Below are positions 12,480-25,246 of a stretch of DNA of 64,000 nucleotides, piece after piece (the first letter of the stretch is position 1; every line of letters begins with the position of its first letter). Made by a program: the position numbers and the translations under genes. Source of the DNA: Nymphaea colorata (Eukaryota > Streptophyta > Magnoliopsida > Nymphaeales > Nymphaeaceae); assembly GCF_008831285.2 (NCBI RefSeq), contig NC_045141.1, positions 17,346,106-17,410,105 of the forward strand. The letters are read 5' to 3'. The notes beneath the pieces are model-generated. The model had not been told where the DNA came from and did no database searches. It worked only from the letters and a program-made list of their open reading frames with translations.

Positions 12480-12915
12480 TTTGGATTGGATTGGAATCAA
12501 ATATACCATTTACTATATTCAATTTATCGGATGTTCACATATCCATATTCGAATTCGGATTCTCATGCCTGCTGCACGTCGACTTGGGAGCCTTCGGAAC
12601 TTCCACGTGACTTAACAAGGCCTTTGGAACTCGACTCCACAGCTCCGCCTATGAAGAAAGACAAGTTCATTCCAGATTTGAATTCGACGTTTAGGTTCAC
12701 AATCTGAATCCTGCGCTGAGTCATGGACTTTGTTTTTACACCCGCATCAGTCCAAACAGCAGTATGTTATATCAAGAACTTTGAATAGATTTTGAGTGTA
12801 GGACACTTATTTCAACTTAAATATGAATCCAAATCTAAAATGGAATCCAATTCGATATTTATGTGAAATCAAATCGAATTTCATTTTCTTAAATCCAAAT
12901 CCGATTTAAGTTTTT
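12480..12915. repeat. Dispersed GGATTTGAATTCG-rich repeat
   Basis: This segment is packed with variants of GGATTTGGAATCGAAT and GGATATCC. It resembles segments near 27.64-28.11, 35.48-35.90 and 53.39-53.82 kb, some in inverted orientation. In the duplicated pair the ends carry GATGTCAAT/GATGTTAAT in inverted orientation, like plant hAT-type non-autonomous elements. Exact ends here are uncertain. Confidence 0.45.
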
Positions 12916-14402
12916 TAGGTGGACATTATTCCATCTGCCGCCGTTATGCTGAGATAGGCTCGTGTACTTGCAGGAACACTTGGTAACACTATCTAACTAA
13001 GTTAACTACAAGGTAGTAATGAAAAATGCAGGTAAACAATTAATATCATTATGGCTAAAAGTCGAGCCTGGGCTGGGATGCATCACTTCTCTTGCTTGTA
13101 CGTTTAACTTTGTTTAGGATCAACGATTTAACCAGACGCTCGGTTGTTATATGTAGGCATCAGAAGTAGAGCCCCAACGAAGAACCAAAAATGTGGGCCA
13201 AGACTCAAAAAAATTCATTGACATGAATTTTCAGCCGATCTAAACGACAAGGAGTTCTTCTGATGGGGATCATCTGTTTTCAAAATTGATGGTTGGTTTT
13301 TGACAGGTGACCTGTTACTGACATGCTAAGAAATCCTTTCATCATCAATAATTAAAATTATGAGGTGCAATGCAGTTTTCTCAAGGGAATGAAATTGACG
13401 TCTCAGTACTGATTTTATTATTCATTTCTCTACTGTGCTTGTCTAAAATAAGTATTTCCTTAACAAATACGAGTTGGTGGCATTTATTTTTTTAATTCTT
13501 TTGTTGGTAGGCTAGGGTTAGGGAGTTACCTGTCGGATTATATATATATATACATACACACACGACCTCCTTCAAGTCCAAGATTTCAAGTCAGGTAAGC
13601 GGAACCGTAGCTGGCTAACTCCTTAAAAACTCATTTTTGTCATCCAATTGCAAACCAGGTTTTAAAAACTCATTTAAAAACCAAGTTTTAACAAATCCAG
13701 GTTTTAAGGAAAACAAAGTTTTTGAGAGTGCCATCCAAACAACCCCTAAGTGTTTTGTTTGCTTCTATTTTTCAGAACGTGTATACTTTTTGGAGCCCAT
13801 GTGTGCAACTAAGTAGCGGATGTCTGGCTTCTCTCTGGACCAAAGCTGAACAAATGGTGGTGAGATTTTGCATTTGGCTTTTTCTACTCTCGCATAAGAT
13901 GAATACAGAGGCAGACGAGAGAGAGAGGAAAAATAACGGGTGGGGGAGGACAAGAACCGTTCTATTTGGTCTCCACAATGACACACATAATTTCAAGACC
14001 AACATTCTTCAAATAAATCAAGATTACACATTTCAGGATTGGAACTGAGGACGTTGCTACAACATGCCACCCAACCCGACTGGTTGCTCTAGCCATCACT
14101 TCGTGCTTGTGCACACACAGAGAGAGAGAGAGGGAGGAGTTTAAGATGTTTAACTAAGGCTAAATAAGTTATTGATAAATGTACACAAATATATAGATAC
14201 ATGTGCACACATTTGAATATGCACACTTTGATGGTATTTTTTTATTTAATATCTTTAAAGAACCGTTGTAAAAGGTACATTTGCAATGGCCAGTTGCTTG
14301 ACCATGGTTTTTAGTAACAAATACATCTTCTGCAACAATTTTTAGCAATACAAATTAAAAAAAATAACCATTCAGCCACAAAGATCGACGGTTGATTTCA
14401 AT

Positions 14403-14434
<32 letters not shown>

Positions 14435-17160
14435 CATATATAGACTTGTAAAATTCTGGATCAGTTCATGGTTCTCTAAGCAAAACGTAACTATCAAACA
14501 ACCATATAAAACCAAATTTCGACTCTCCTTTCTATTTTTATAATATTGCAGATAAGAAAAGATAAGATAAGGTTCAGGAAATGTGACACATTTTGCAAAT
14601 AAATAACGTGGATTATATGTGGTGCACATTTTACAGTTTTTTTTATATATATATGTCTTGTACATCCATCTTGTGCCATATATGCAGTATTGGTTTTTAA
14701 ACTTTGTCAATGATATTTTAAAGAAGCATCCTTTTCCGAAAACAAGTCAGCGGCCGGCGTGTTTGTATTCAGAGGTCAATAATTGCAAGAGTTGGTTCAT
14801 CATCAGGAGCTCATGCTAGTGTTTGTATTCAGAGGTCATTACGAGGAACATTCTTTCAGGATTCGCTTTTAATTTCTTACCAGCCCTTCAAACAGTACTC
14901 AGATCCCATTTTATCATGTTAACAAAGTGAAGATCATGCAAACCAGCTGCGGAAGACAAATTATAGTAGCAACAGTTGATCTTCATTTCCGAGCGTTTAG
15001 ATTCATATTAAATTGCAATTGGTGCCAAAGAAAAGATATTCAGTTGAGACTGTGTCCAAGAAGAGAACATCATCAACATAAGGAACTATATGTTTCAGAC
15101 CTTGGAATTATATTTTGAGTGCTAAGAACTCCCTGGAAGAAATGAAGATCTCTGGACTCTGAATAAATGACTCCATGATACTGACGGCAAATAAGAGAAT
15201 AACCTTTGATGCTGGAAATATCCTTAGGCCTCAATCCCACACACATATATATATATATATATACACTAGTGAACCAGTCACAGTAAGCTTTCAGTTTTCA
15301 GTTTCTTTGGAATTCCATTAAATTATGCTCTGGAAAACTTTGGTAAAAACAAGTGCATCTGCAGAGAAAATCCATAAAAACAATAGGGTTGAAAACCTCT
15401 GAATCTTAAGTACCAAAAACTCCTGCAGATGGCGAGCTTGAACATATCATGAGTTACAAATCTTGTGACCACAATAACAAGAGGACAGGTCGATCTTGTT
15501 GCATTTTCACCCTTGAGATCTGTAATCTTCATCTCTCTTTTACACCATGAATAGCCAAAGGAAACACCCTTAATATGATCAATACTGTTTCGATTTAGTA
15601 GGAAGCCCACACAAGCCAATGTCTAATTGAAAGATCTCATTAGGTCGAAGGGGATGGTTTATAAGGTGAACCTGATTAAGCGTGATTCGGTTTATCTTTT
15701 ACTAGGTGTTAAAACAATAGCAGATGTACAAATTGAGTCGAGAAGGATCAAGATTCAGAGACAAAATTGCAAGATGAGTCTCCGATCGTCGCAGATACGG
15801 ATACTGTCTCTTGGGAGAAGGCATCCTTACCAACAAGATCAATTACCTTTTCATGTGGTGAGTCTTTAGTAACATCGATGGAAGTTAATTAACATGGAGG
15901 TAGACAGGAACTTACATTTTACTTTAGACCCAAAATTTTGTTAGGTTTACATTAACATAAAAAACATTATAACTAATACTGTAATTTCTTTGAGTTCAAA
16001 ATTGACACATATGTATATATATATATATGTCATATACTTTAGGGGACAACAATGAAAATTCAAGGTCATGTTTCATCTGTATATAGAGCATGAATATATA
16101 TTCTTTCGAAAGTGTGAGCCTGTCACTATAAAAACATTGTAAGTAAATATATGTGTGTGTGTTCGAATTACCAGTTTTATCTTGTGAGTGTTAGTCTGTT
16201 GATCAATAGGTCATTTTTAAGTATTACTTGAAGAACTATTATACGATAGGAACTTGTGATTTGAAAATCCATAAAATTAAGATCACACCTTTTCTCACAT
16301 GATTTTAGATCAGACCTTTTCTTGGTGTAAATAGTGATTATAGGTCAAACCTAAGAATTTTAATGGATAATTTGTTATTATAATGTGCATTTTGTGTCAC
16401 AATGGCGATCAATTAGTAAGTTTAAGATTAGAGGAACCCAAATTCCAACTAAGAAACTTGGCATTTTCATGTCTTCCCTTAAAAAGAGAATCCTCATGAG
16501 TTCTGCAAGTGTAGCTGGTGAATTCGATTATGTGGAACTTAAAGCCAAATGACGATCTTAGATTCTAGATTTTAAATTCTTGAATTCTAATATGGATTTT
16601 GAAATCTTATGTCTGAAAGTTGCAAGGAATATAACATGCATTTGTAAATTTTACGTGTTGTAACCTATGAATCTAAGTCCGACCCCTCCTCTTTGACTTG
16701 AAATTCATGGATTTGAGGCATAATGAGAATCTTAAATCCACTTTCTCAAATCTACAACTTCTCATAACCATGGATATAAGTTGAGGCCATTCTTAAATCA
16801 GACCTAAGATCAGGGGTAATCAAATCCTCCCCCTAAGGCTCCATTTCTGGGGATTGAAATTCATGATCTTGTATGGACCATTTTTGATGTATTTGATCCG
16901 TTTAAATCTTTACGTAAAAAGGAATGCAAATCGGTAAATGGTCAGGATATGATTTTTAAATTGCACCGAATTGGAATTGTGAAGCTCCTCTATGTAAATC
17001 ATCCGAATCCGAACCCTCTTTACAAGTTACTGTGTTGTGCGCTGCGCGCATCGAATAGGATGAAAATAATGTCTCCTAAATTTTCCTCGGAAAGAGAATC
17101 CTACCACCGACTATCCAAACAATCCCTGCCCCCGAGGAAAGAAACCGCTACCCATCTCCC
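12916..17160. other. AT-rich spacer upstream of the OTU gene
   Basis: No gene recognised. It contains a MITE-like block (13610-13748), CT/TA microsatellites near 14402-14434 and 15241-15264, and several short frames without recognisable motifs. At 14927-15870 fragments of sequence look retroelement-like on the minus strand, but no frame holds together. Confidence 0.4.
13610..13748. mobile_element. MITE-like repeat, pairs with 62.8 kb
   Basis: The sequence shares an ordered set of words with 62813-63001: AAAACTCATTTTTGTCATC, ACCAAGTTTTAACAAA, GTTTTTGA and a right end near CATCCAAACAACCCCTAA. Read on the minus strand, the right end is TTAGGGGTTGTTTGGATG, similar to Tourist-type MITE termini. 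The left end is degenerate, and I found no clear target duplication. Confidence 0.5.
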
Positions 17161-17382
17161 GTGAGCCAGAGTGGAGTTAGGAGCAAGAGCAGCGCTGCAA
17201 TTGTGTGCGTGTATCGCGCGGAGAAGAAACCATGCTTAAACCTAACTTTCTCCTCTCTCTCTCACCCTCCCTCGTTCTGTAAGTTGTTCTCCTCTTCTTC
17301 CTCGCGCTTTTCTCTGACTGCATGGACTGTCCGTCCCTTGATAATCATTGGCGGCAGCAAAGTTGGTGGATAGGCTTCGAAA
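17161..17382 (+). promoter_or_regulatory. Probable 5' leader of the OTU gene
   Basis: This stretch lies immediately before the start codon at 17383. It is CT-rich at 17249-17310 and more GC-rich than the spacer upstream, as plant 5' leaders often are. No TATA box could be placed with confidence, and an intron within the leader cannot be excluded. Confidence 0.45.
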
Positions 17383-17447
17383 ATGGTTCAGCCGAAAACG
17401 AAGAAGCACACAAAACCCAAGCTCAAGAAGCAACCTCCACCATCGGT

Positions 17448-17484
<37 letters not shown>

Positions 17485-19650
17485 CGCGCGCGAGTTATTT
17501 TCTTACATAGTCTAAGTTGTCATTTTTTTTCGATAAATTAGTATGTTCAAATGTCTTGATGAATTGGGTTCTCCAATTGGTCTCGGACAAATTTCGTGTT
17601 TAAATAATACCTTAGTTCTTGGTGGAACTGGTTTTTACAGATTTTCAGTTTCTGATTTGAGTTTGTTTTCTTGGTAGGCAGATTATGTTAAAGTGTTAAT
17701 AGCACCCAAATGGACGGCTGTATTTAATAGAGACGTTTTTTTTTTCCATTAAGAAAATCAGGGCTTGAATAACTCTGCTGACTTCGTGATGTCAGAAAAC
17801 TTCTTTAGTTCCTTGTAAATTATTTTTGAATTTGGGATGATTAGTGCAGTTTCCAATTTCTGATGTATTCACTTCCTCTTTTGTGCAGGGAAAGAAGAAT
17901 GGGAAGGCAGATAACAATGCTCAGTTCAGCAGTCAGTTAGACGCGCTTGGCTTAAAAATAGTTCCATTAGTTGCGGATGGGAACTGCTTCTTTCGGTTAG
18001 GATCTCATTTTTTTTTTCTTTTTCCACCGTTTCTGTTAGAAAATTGCTTATAGCACGTAATGTGGGCGCCCTTTGTTTATTTCTCTATCTTTCGTTATCT
18101 GCAGTGGTATTGCGGATCAGTTGGAAGGCAATGAGGAAGAACATGCAAAATACCGGCATATGGTGGTCGAGTATATCATGGTATGGGTTGTGTAAATCTT
18201 GCTTCTCGGCTGGAATATATATGCGGTCCCGTAGAAGAACTAACTGTTCCATGTAAATTCGTAGTCTGGCTTTGCAATGCATTTGTGATCCATCTTGGAG
18301 TTGTTCTTTCTGTAAAGAGACAATATGGTTCTCTGACATGCAGCATGGTTTCTAAGTTTGTATTGGGAATCCTAGCAACAAAATAAGTTTATTGACTTTT
18401 ATGGTCTCCGAATGAAAGCTTGCTTATGATTACTTGGTGTGGACACAGAGAGTGACACGTACACATGAAATATATTTAGCATTACAAAACTCTAGAGATT
18501 CCACTCTGAAAATCTTTTTTTGGCTTTAACATGGTTATAGCATGGGAATGTGTGATAAAGCTAGTGTCGTGCAAACTGAAATGAGGATGAACTAGGTGAC
18601 ATTCAACCATAAGGTAGTGTTTGAAATTTTGAATCAAAGGGTTGAAAATCAATTATTTGAATCAAACGTTTGAAATTATTTTAAGCATGCGAAATGTTGA
18701 ATCTCACTATATTCACATGTTTTTTATTTATATATCTTTTAAGAATGCAAATTGAAATTTATAAGCCAAGAAACTCTGAAAATGTTTCGATGCAAGAGCT
18801 CTCCAGCAGTGATCCCTCTCTCAGCCATTTTATCTAACAACTCCTGGACATTAGAAGGAATCTCTCGAGAGCAGCAACTGAGCACATAAGAAGCTGCAGA
18901 GTTGATACATCCATATGTTGGAAGCCAAACACTGTGGATTGATCCATATGCAGCTTTTATTGGAGAAGCATTCCAGGCCATGTAACAATAACATAATTCA
19001 ACTATGCAACGCATTCACAAAACCAACCACCCAGCTTGCAAAGAAAATAACTAAATGAAGTGAAAAAAATTACTTTGTTCTACTGTTCATTATGATCAAG
19101 GAATTGTTTATAGACATAAAAGAGAAATGCCCTTCGTTTGCATATTAAAATTTCTACTAACTATGGTTCTTCAAGAAGCTCAAAATGGAAAAGGACAGAA
19201 AAATCTTGAGAAGTTTGTCTCCAGCAATTTAGAACTGTCTTTCCTTATATCTCCTCTCCTGCTGACTGCTGTCCACCAAACTCCAATCGTTTTGACCATT
19301 CAGCCATAGCTTGCTCAATGTTCTGTGACCATCTCCAACCATCTTCCTAGAGCAACAATGTAAAAGCCTATAAGTCTAAAAGACAGACACACTTGCACCA
19401 AATCATATGATTGTTGAAGAAACTTTGTCAGTAACCCGTTAGACCATGAACCGATAATAAAACTGAGAAGGCCAAGAAAACTGCAAGGAAAGACAATAAC
19501 AAGAAGTGCCTGCTGTGCTTTCAATGGCACAGAACCTGAAGATCCTCAGGGACCATTTTTCACCAATGAGTCCTCCTCCCCCACATCATCCTGCAGACCA
19601 GAACTATGATTGTAGGCAGATGGTGGTGGTTGATTTGCTTCCACAGTTTC

Positions 19651-19692
<42 letters not shown>

Positions 19693-22600
19693 CTCCTGAC
19701 CTCCACTGCAAGACAGAGAGGAAGGAGGAGAAGTCCTGGACCCTTTTGCTCTTAATTGTGCTCTCGGCATGTGATGGACGGGAGGGTGTGCAGCTCTATG
19801 GAGACTATTTGGTTGTTACCCAAGCATGGTCACTGCAGGGACAAAGTCTGGTTAGGATGCCATGATGAAAAATTCGGACCCTCTGGATTTCATCTTGTCT
19901 CTCCCTTGTGTCATGATATTGGGAAGGTATGTAGGGGAAGAAGCATTTTGTAGTTCTCGCTGACAGAAACACTCAGCGTGTTGTAGTTGGTGTAGTTTCC
20001 TTATTCCTTGCTTAGGATAAGTTCTCTAGAGAATGTAATTTTGGTTACATTTTTTATCTTAATAACAGTTTATCACTTCTTCTTCCTTTTTTTATTGTCT
20101 TTTCTTATTTAATTAGTAGTTGATTCTGTCAGTCTTTTTTCATTTTTCTGTGTTCATTATCTCTATCTCCAACAGGGACACTGCAACTGCTTTGTTTTCT
20201 TCTTTGCATGTGGGAATTTCATATTTGATCATTAAACAACAATGGCCAAATTTTTGGTGCATATTTTTTGGTTGTTATCAATGATTAGGCCTTCACAAAC
20301 AGTTTCTGCAATAGGGATCATTGAATAAATAAATAAATAGTTCTTATCTTAGTACATCTAATGGCAGGTTTATTACTTGACAGAAGCACCGTGAGGAATT
20401 TGAGCCTTTCATTGAGGATGATGTGCCATTTGATGAATATTGTCAATCTATGGGAAACGATGGTACATGGGCAGGTCACATGGAAATCCAAGCTGCTTCC
20501 CTTGTTTGTCATAGCAACATATGTATCCACCATGTGAGTGTTTTTTTTGTTTCAACTTTTGTTGAATAATGTTTTGTTGATATAAGCACAGGATGAAAAG
20601 TTGCAACTTCAGAAGATATCTATCTATCTATCTATATGTATGTATGTATGTATAAGCACACTGCACCTGTGTGATGTAGGTTAGAGGTTTAAAATTAGTG
20701 CTAGTTATTCAGCTTAAGTCTACTAATGGTTTGTTGAGATTTGCTTTTCTAGGCTCATTGCTTATTGCATATGGCTAGTTAAAGGAGTTGTGTTATTGTA
20801 CTGTTGTTTATATATGGATCATGCCAAAAGTAATTCCTGCTAACTTCGCTTTCACTGCAACAGTTTGTTGTGGTCACCTTATATATAAGACAAATACCTG
20901 ATACTTGTCAAGTTTGATTTAGTTGCAATTATAGAACTGGACTTGGTTATTTGGTGATATCATGCAAAAGTCTGTACCCAATCAAGCTGCTAGGACTCCC
21001 ATGTTCCACAGATAGAGTTGATTTGTAAATATATTTTGTTACGTATTGAGCAGCATTACCATGGTAACTTTTGGCTTAGTATGATACAATTTAACTAGAT
21101 TTGTAGATCTGGATAAGTTCTAGTGACAAGAATTAGAAGCTTATTTATTTGTATTCTTTCACAATGCAGAGTATGTCACCACGCTGGTATATAAAGAATT
21201 TTCCATGTCATGGAAATCGTATGATTCACCTGTAAGTAACTAATACTTGAGGGCATTGCTCTTTTTACCTGTAATTGTCATTCTGAATTGCTTTAATTTC
21301 TGGGTCGGAATAACAATGGCTGGTTAAAGCTTTGATAGTTCTCCTCTTTAAACTCTATATGTCCGTGTAGGCCTCTATCTCACTGAATTTTGGCCTTAAT
21401 AATCAGTCAATATGCACTTGACTCCATGAAGATATTGTCGAGTTTTAAGAATTGAAATAGCTTTGATCTTGAACAAACTGTATTCATTCCGTAAGCTTAT
21501 GCTAACACAAAAAGATCTGAGAGGATTGCTGATATGGGCCCTTTGTTAAAGATAACTGCTTATCTGTGGATGTTTCAGAAACAAGTATGAACATAATATA
21601 TTGAAAAAAAGAACTGACGGGACAACATTGTGCATGCTATTGTAAGGTTTGTGAGTGTTGTTGACATTGGACATCTGTAGAGAAGGAAGTGACTGATGAT
21701 AGGACATACCTAGATGAACCATCTAGTCAGCTGCTTCATTTTTGTCTACTTGTTTGTTGGGTGCTCTGTAGTCATTAGGTGTTTTGGTAATCAAATCTGC
21801 AATGACTCATAGTATTAGGCTGTGATGGATTAATTATCTTATATGGTGTTTATGTTGTTTCTTCTTTTTGTTATCTTTGTATGCTTGTTATCTGTAGTTA
21901 TTGAGTGTTTGGTGATCAACTCAAAGAGCTCATGCAGGCAGGTTATTAAAAGCTTAATGGTAATATGGCCTTATGTTAACTCATTTGTTTCACTTGATCA
22001 CAACATTCTTTTGCTTGTATATGTGAAGAAGTTAAGCTGTTTCCAATCTGCAATTGTTCCAAGCCTAACTAAACATGGTTTGTACTGTATTATTGTCTCA
22101 CACTAGTATTTGTCATACTTTTTGGGTCCTGGGAGCTTTTTAATGTGCATTGACAAGCCATATCTTCTGAATATCTCCCCATGGTAAAACATGTCTGGTA
22201 GGTATTATGCTCTTATATACTTCATAAGAAGTATCCCTGCAGACTTTTGAGAACTTCTACCTTTGGATAAATGATTGACATCCTTATCTAGGTCATGTGT
22301 TTACTTCAACAGAAAACTGTAGGGTATAAAGACTTGGAGATTCATGTTTTGGTGTAGTTCTATTTGTTTGGAACGTAATTCAGATACTACATTTTTGTTT
22401 TCATATCATTTTTATTTTCAGATGATCTTTGGTTAGCTCAATTTTCTGCATTGAATGTTTTCCAGCCAGCAGTGGGCTTCATGAATCATTTGTTTATTCT
22501 TTTTTAGGTTAACGTGCTTTTCATATCATCATAGGTCCTATCATGATGGGGAGCATTATAATAGCATTCGGCTAAAAGAAGATCCTTGTGATGGGCCAGC

Positions 22601-22910
22601 TAAACCAATCATAATTGAGGTTCATAACTGTCTACAGTCATCTGTTTTTGTTGCAATCATAATTGAGGTTCATAACTGTCTTCAGTTATCTGTGTTTGCT
22701 GTGTGATGTAATGGTTTGTACCATGTCTGCAGGCGTGGTGCTGGGCATTTAGTAAAAACCAAATCAGTTGTAGAGAGACAAAGCTGTACACACACACACA
22801 CACACACACATAAAATATTGGGTGAGAGAGAAAGAGAACTGTGCCTTTTGTGCCAACTCCCTTTTAAACCATCCCTGCTACCTTCCCGTCATTGAATAAG
22901 TGGCTGTAGT

Positions 22911-22948
<38 letters not shown>

Positions 22949-25246
22949 CATGTGAAATAAAAGAAATAATCATCAATGAGTAGTCAACACATTCATAAAC
23001 TGTAAAAATTCCTATTTTTAATTTTTTAATTAAAATTTATTAATCAACAAAACAGCACAGTAAGGTGCATTAAATTGCTTGTAGACAGACCATTCTTTGC
23101 ATTTCATAACTGCAGGAAGCATGTTTCAGAAACTGTAAAAGTGAATTAGCATGCAACAGAAACATTCTAGAATACTAAACAATCTTTGAATTATTTAAGA
23201 TAAACATCCTGTTTTATAATCAGTTCTGGACAAAATCACTTGGTTATGACCAGTAGCAGGGGCATGTTAGTGGGCAGTTGCCCACAGTCCCACACAGAGC
23301 ACTTATTTATATATTAATGGCTCATAACCATTTACTTGTTTACATATAGTTGCCTCTTAAAGGTTTAAAATTTGAAGTATCAGTGCCTCTCAGCCAGACG
23401 TGTATCGCTCCACCACTGGCTATGACCAAGTCTTCTTTTGGGATAAAATGGACTTCGTTGCATTGTTTGCATCAGACCCTTCTTTGTTTATGTCTAAGCC
23501 TGTGCCTGTTGCTGGATTGGTGGATCCCTTTCGGCAGCCATATACTCTTTACTTGGTGCAAACCCATTACATAGGTTATGGGTAATTTTGTGATGCTTCA
23601 TGCCTTCAAGCTCTGTGTTGTAATTACCATCTCTTTCTAGGCTGACACTGTTCTTTCAGTGTCTAATCAAACCAAAGTTTCAACGAAGAATACTAAAGCT
23701 GCAAATAGCACACGAACAACTGTTGATCCATCATGTGTCAAAATTGTTATGAGTGGTAGCGGGTGTGGAGATACCAAAAAAGTGGAACAGGTACACATTT
23801 TTTTCTAATTGGTGGCCAGTTGCCATAGATCATGAAAACATTATTCTTTTCCTCAAGGCTTGGTTTATCATCTCAAAAATGTTTCTGCATGTTGACATTC
23901 AATGCACTGATCTGATTACATTAATGAGGAACAAGCCAACAGTGGCTGACTCGAATTGAGATACTTGGTGGCCCAATGCAGATCTTACAAGAAGTGAATG
24001 GAGATGTTGATGCAGCTATTGAATTTCTGATAGCAGAGAGCATTGAAGAAGCTGGAACTCAAACTGATGCTAGAAATTGTGAAAGTATGTCTTCCCATGT
24101 GCTTTAGTCACTTCTAGTGTAAGGTTTGCAGGATGAGAAATACCATGAAATCTGTGTCCGTACAAACGTCCTGTATGTGTTGGTAATGCGCCAAATTGTA
24201 TATGCACCGCTAAGGATATGTGGTGGAAGAATTCAATTGTATATGCACCGCTGAGGATATGTGCTATTTTTTGGCTGCTTGGACATCAGAAACTCCTGCA
24301 GTAGTTAATTGTGCTGTTCTGAATAATGTTTCTTGTGATTTGTTGCATTAAGGATTTTTTTTTTTTCACATTTTCTTCTAATAACTTTCTGAGGTATGTA
24401 ATTTTTCTTTGTCCAGATAATTCTCATGTCACCTCTGAGCAATCTCAAGAAATTGATCAAGATGCTGGCTGTGGGAGTGGCAGTCTGGCTGATAGTACAC
24501 CAAGGAAAGATGAAAGATTAAATGATAATGCCCCAGACAAGGAAAAGGTCATTTTTTGGTTTTCCAATGTTTTCTTTTTCTGTATCTTTGAGCTATGCTG
24601 TGCCGTTATTCTTGTATTCCTTTCAAGTTTCAACTATTGGATGCAGAAAATCCCAAGAAACAAGGTTTGTCCTTGTGGTTCTAGGAAGAAGTACAAGGCT
24701 TGTTGTGGGGCTGCAGCAGGAAGATTGTCTACAAGAATTGATATGTATGTGCCTACTGAACTAGTTATCATTGTCTCATTTGCTGGTGTAGTACGTTCTT
24801 TGTATCTTATCTGTTTTGGCTGATCCAGGACTTGATGTGTTTGTCAATAAGCTTGTGGGTTTTCCATGCACATCTGGCTCAAACATTTCCTCTTGTTTTA
24901 CTGACATGTTTCCCATGATGTGTTGCGGCGTGCATGTTGATTATAAGATAGGTGTACCATTATGCATGGAAACCGTGGGTGTCTATTTTTATTTATTTGT
25001 TTAGAGTCAATCTACTGTAAATTGTGGTGATCACATCTGGTAATTTTGTTTCTGCAATTCAATGTCATGAATTTAGAGAGTTAGTACTTAGCACTTTCCT
25101 TATTAAACTGCACCAGGAACCAAAAGGTTGTCACAAATCGGATGAGGAAAGAGCAGGTCCGGCATGCAAAGGCAGAACTTGAGTCTGATGTTCCTTTGCC
25201 TGGTTCTGATCCAGGACAGCTTGATCTTGGAGCACTTTGCATCTGA
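17383..25246 (+). CDS. OTU-family deubiquitinase with UBA and SEC-C domains
   Basis: Predicted cysteine protease that removes ubiquitin from conjugates. Eleven exons join in frame to 384 residues: 17383-17445, 17889-17995, 18105-18180, 20384-20533, 21170-21231, 22535-22619, 23641-23790, 23982-24084, 24417-24547, 24647-24744 and 25117-25246. All introns are GT-AG. The N-terminus is basic (MVQPKTKKHTKPK). The OTU domain spans about residues 35-170, with DGNCFF holding catalytic Cys54 (and Asp51) and His160 in GEHYNS. A UBA-like segment lies at about 215-255 (GDVDAAIEFLIAE). A zinc-binding SEC-C motif at 317-330 reads CPCGSRKKYKACCG. The last residues, LGALCI, have a conserved look. Length and domain order match plant relatives of OTUD3, such as Arabidopsis At5g67170 from memory. 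Intron 3 is 2.2 kb and contains antisense coding-like DNA. The exon 10 donor (AT|GTATGT) is the least certain junction. Confidence 0.9.
17446..17482. repeat. (CT)n tract at the exon 1 splice donor of the OTU gene
   Basis: A run of about 18 CT units starts within a few bases of the donor of intron 1 (TCG|GTGCTCTC). It is followed by GCGCGCGCG. It sits inside the intron, so length changes would not alter the protein but could affect splicing. Confidence 0.9.
18739..19780 (-). other. Antisense coding-like block inside OTU intron 3
   Basis: Three minus-strand pieces look protein-coding. At about 19560-19770 a frame has Ser/Pro-rich sequence with VEANQPPPSAYNHSSGLQDD. At about 19260-19347, just after an AG, a frame reads EDGWRWSQNIEQAMAEWSKR and stops about 13 residues later. 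At 18739-19014 a 91-codon frame contains NASPIKAAYGSIHSVWLPTY and ELLDKMAERGITAGELL. The first piece is interrupted by a GA microsatellite, which reads as Ser-Leu repeats. I do not recognise the protein, and no complete gene can be joined. It could be a nested gene, a captured or retroposed fragment, or a decayed gene overrun by the OTU locus. Confidence 0.35.
19650..19692. repeat. (GA)n microsatellite
   Basis: A GA run of about 43 bases with one AAAG interruption, inside intron 3 of the OTU gene. Confidence 0.95.
22607..22702 (+). repeat. 48-bp tandem duplication across a splice donor
   Basis: Two 48-base units, 22607-22654 and 22655-22702, differ at only a few positions. The first unit contains the last bases of OTU exon 6 (ATAATTGAG) and its donor GTTCAT. 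The second repeats both inside intron 6, so the exon end and donor exist twice in tandem. Confidence 0.8.
22785..22945. repeat. (CA)n and (CT)n microsatellites
   Basis: A CA run at about 22788-22811 and a CT run at about 22911-22945, both within intron 6 of the OTU gene. Confidence 0.9.

Noticed and set aside
15045-15100. Minus-strand YVDDVLF-like word suggesting a Copia reverse transcriptase
   Set aside because: The short word matches the RT signature, but the flanking frames break at once and no other RT block is in order on either side. Too weak to call.
19506-19865. A 119-codon plus-strand frame with Arg-Glu repeats
   Set aside because: The middle is the GA microsatellite translated. 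It lies in an OTU intron and has no coding signature on this strand.
23350-23585. Plus-strand frames of 61-74 codons between OTU exons 6 and 7
   Set aside because: Exon 6 and exon 7 join in frame without them, and they lack OTU-family sequence.
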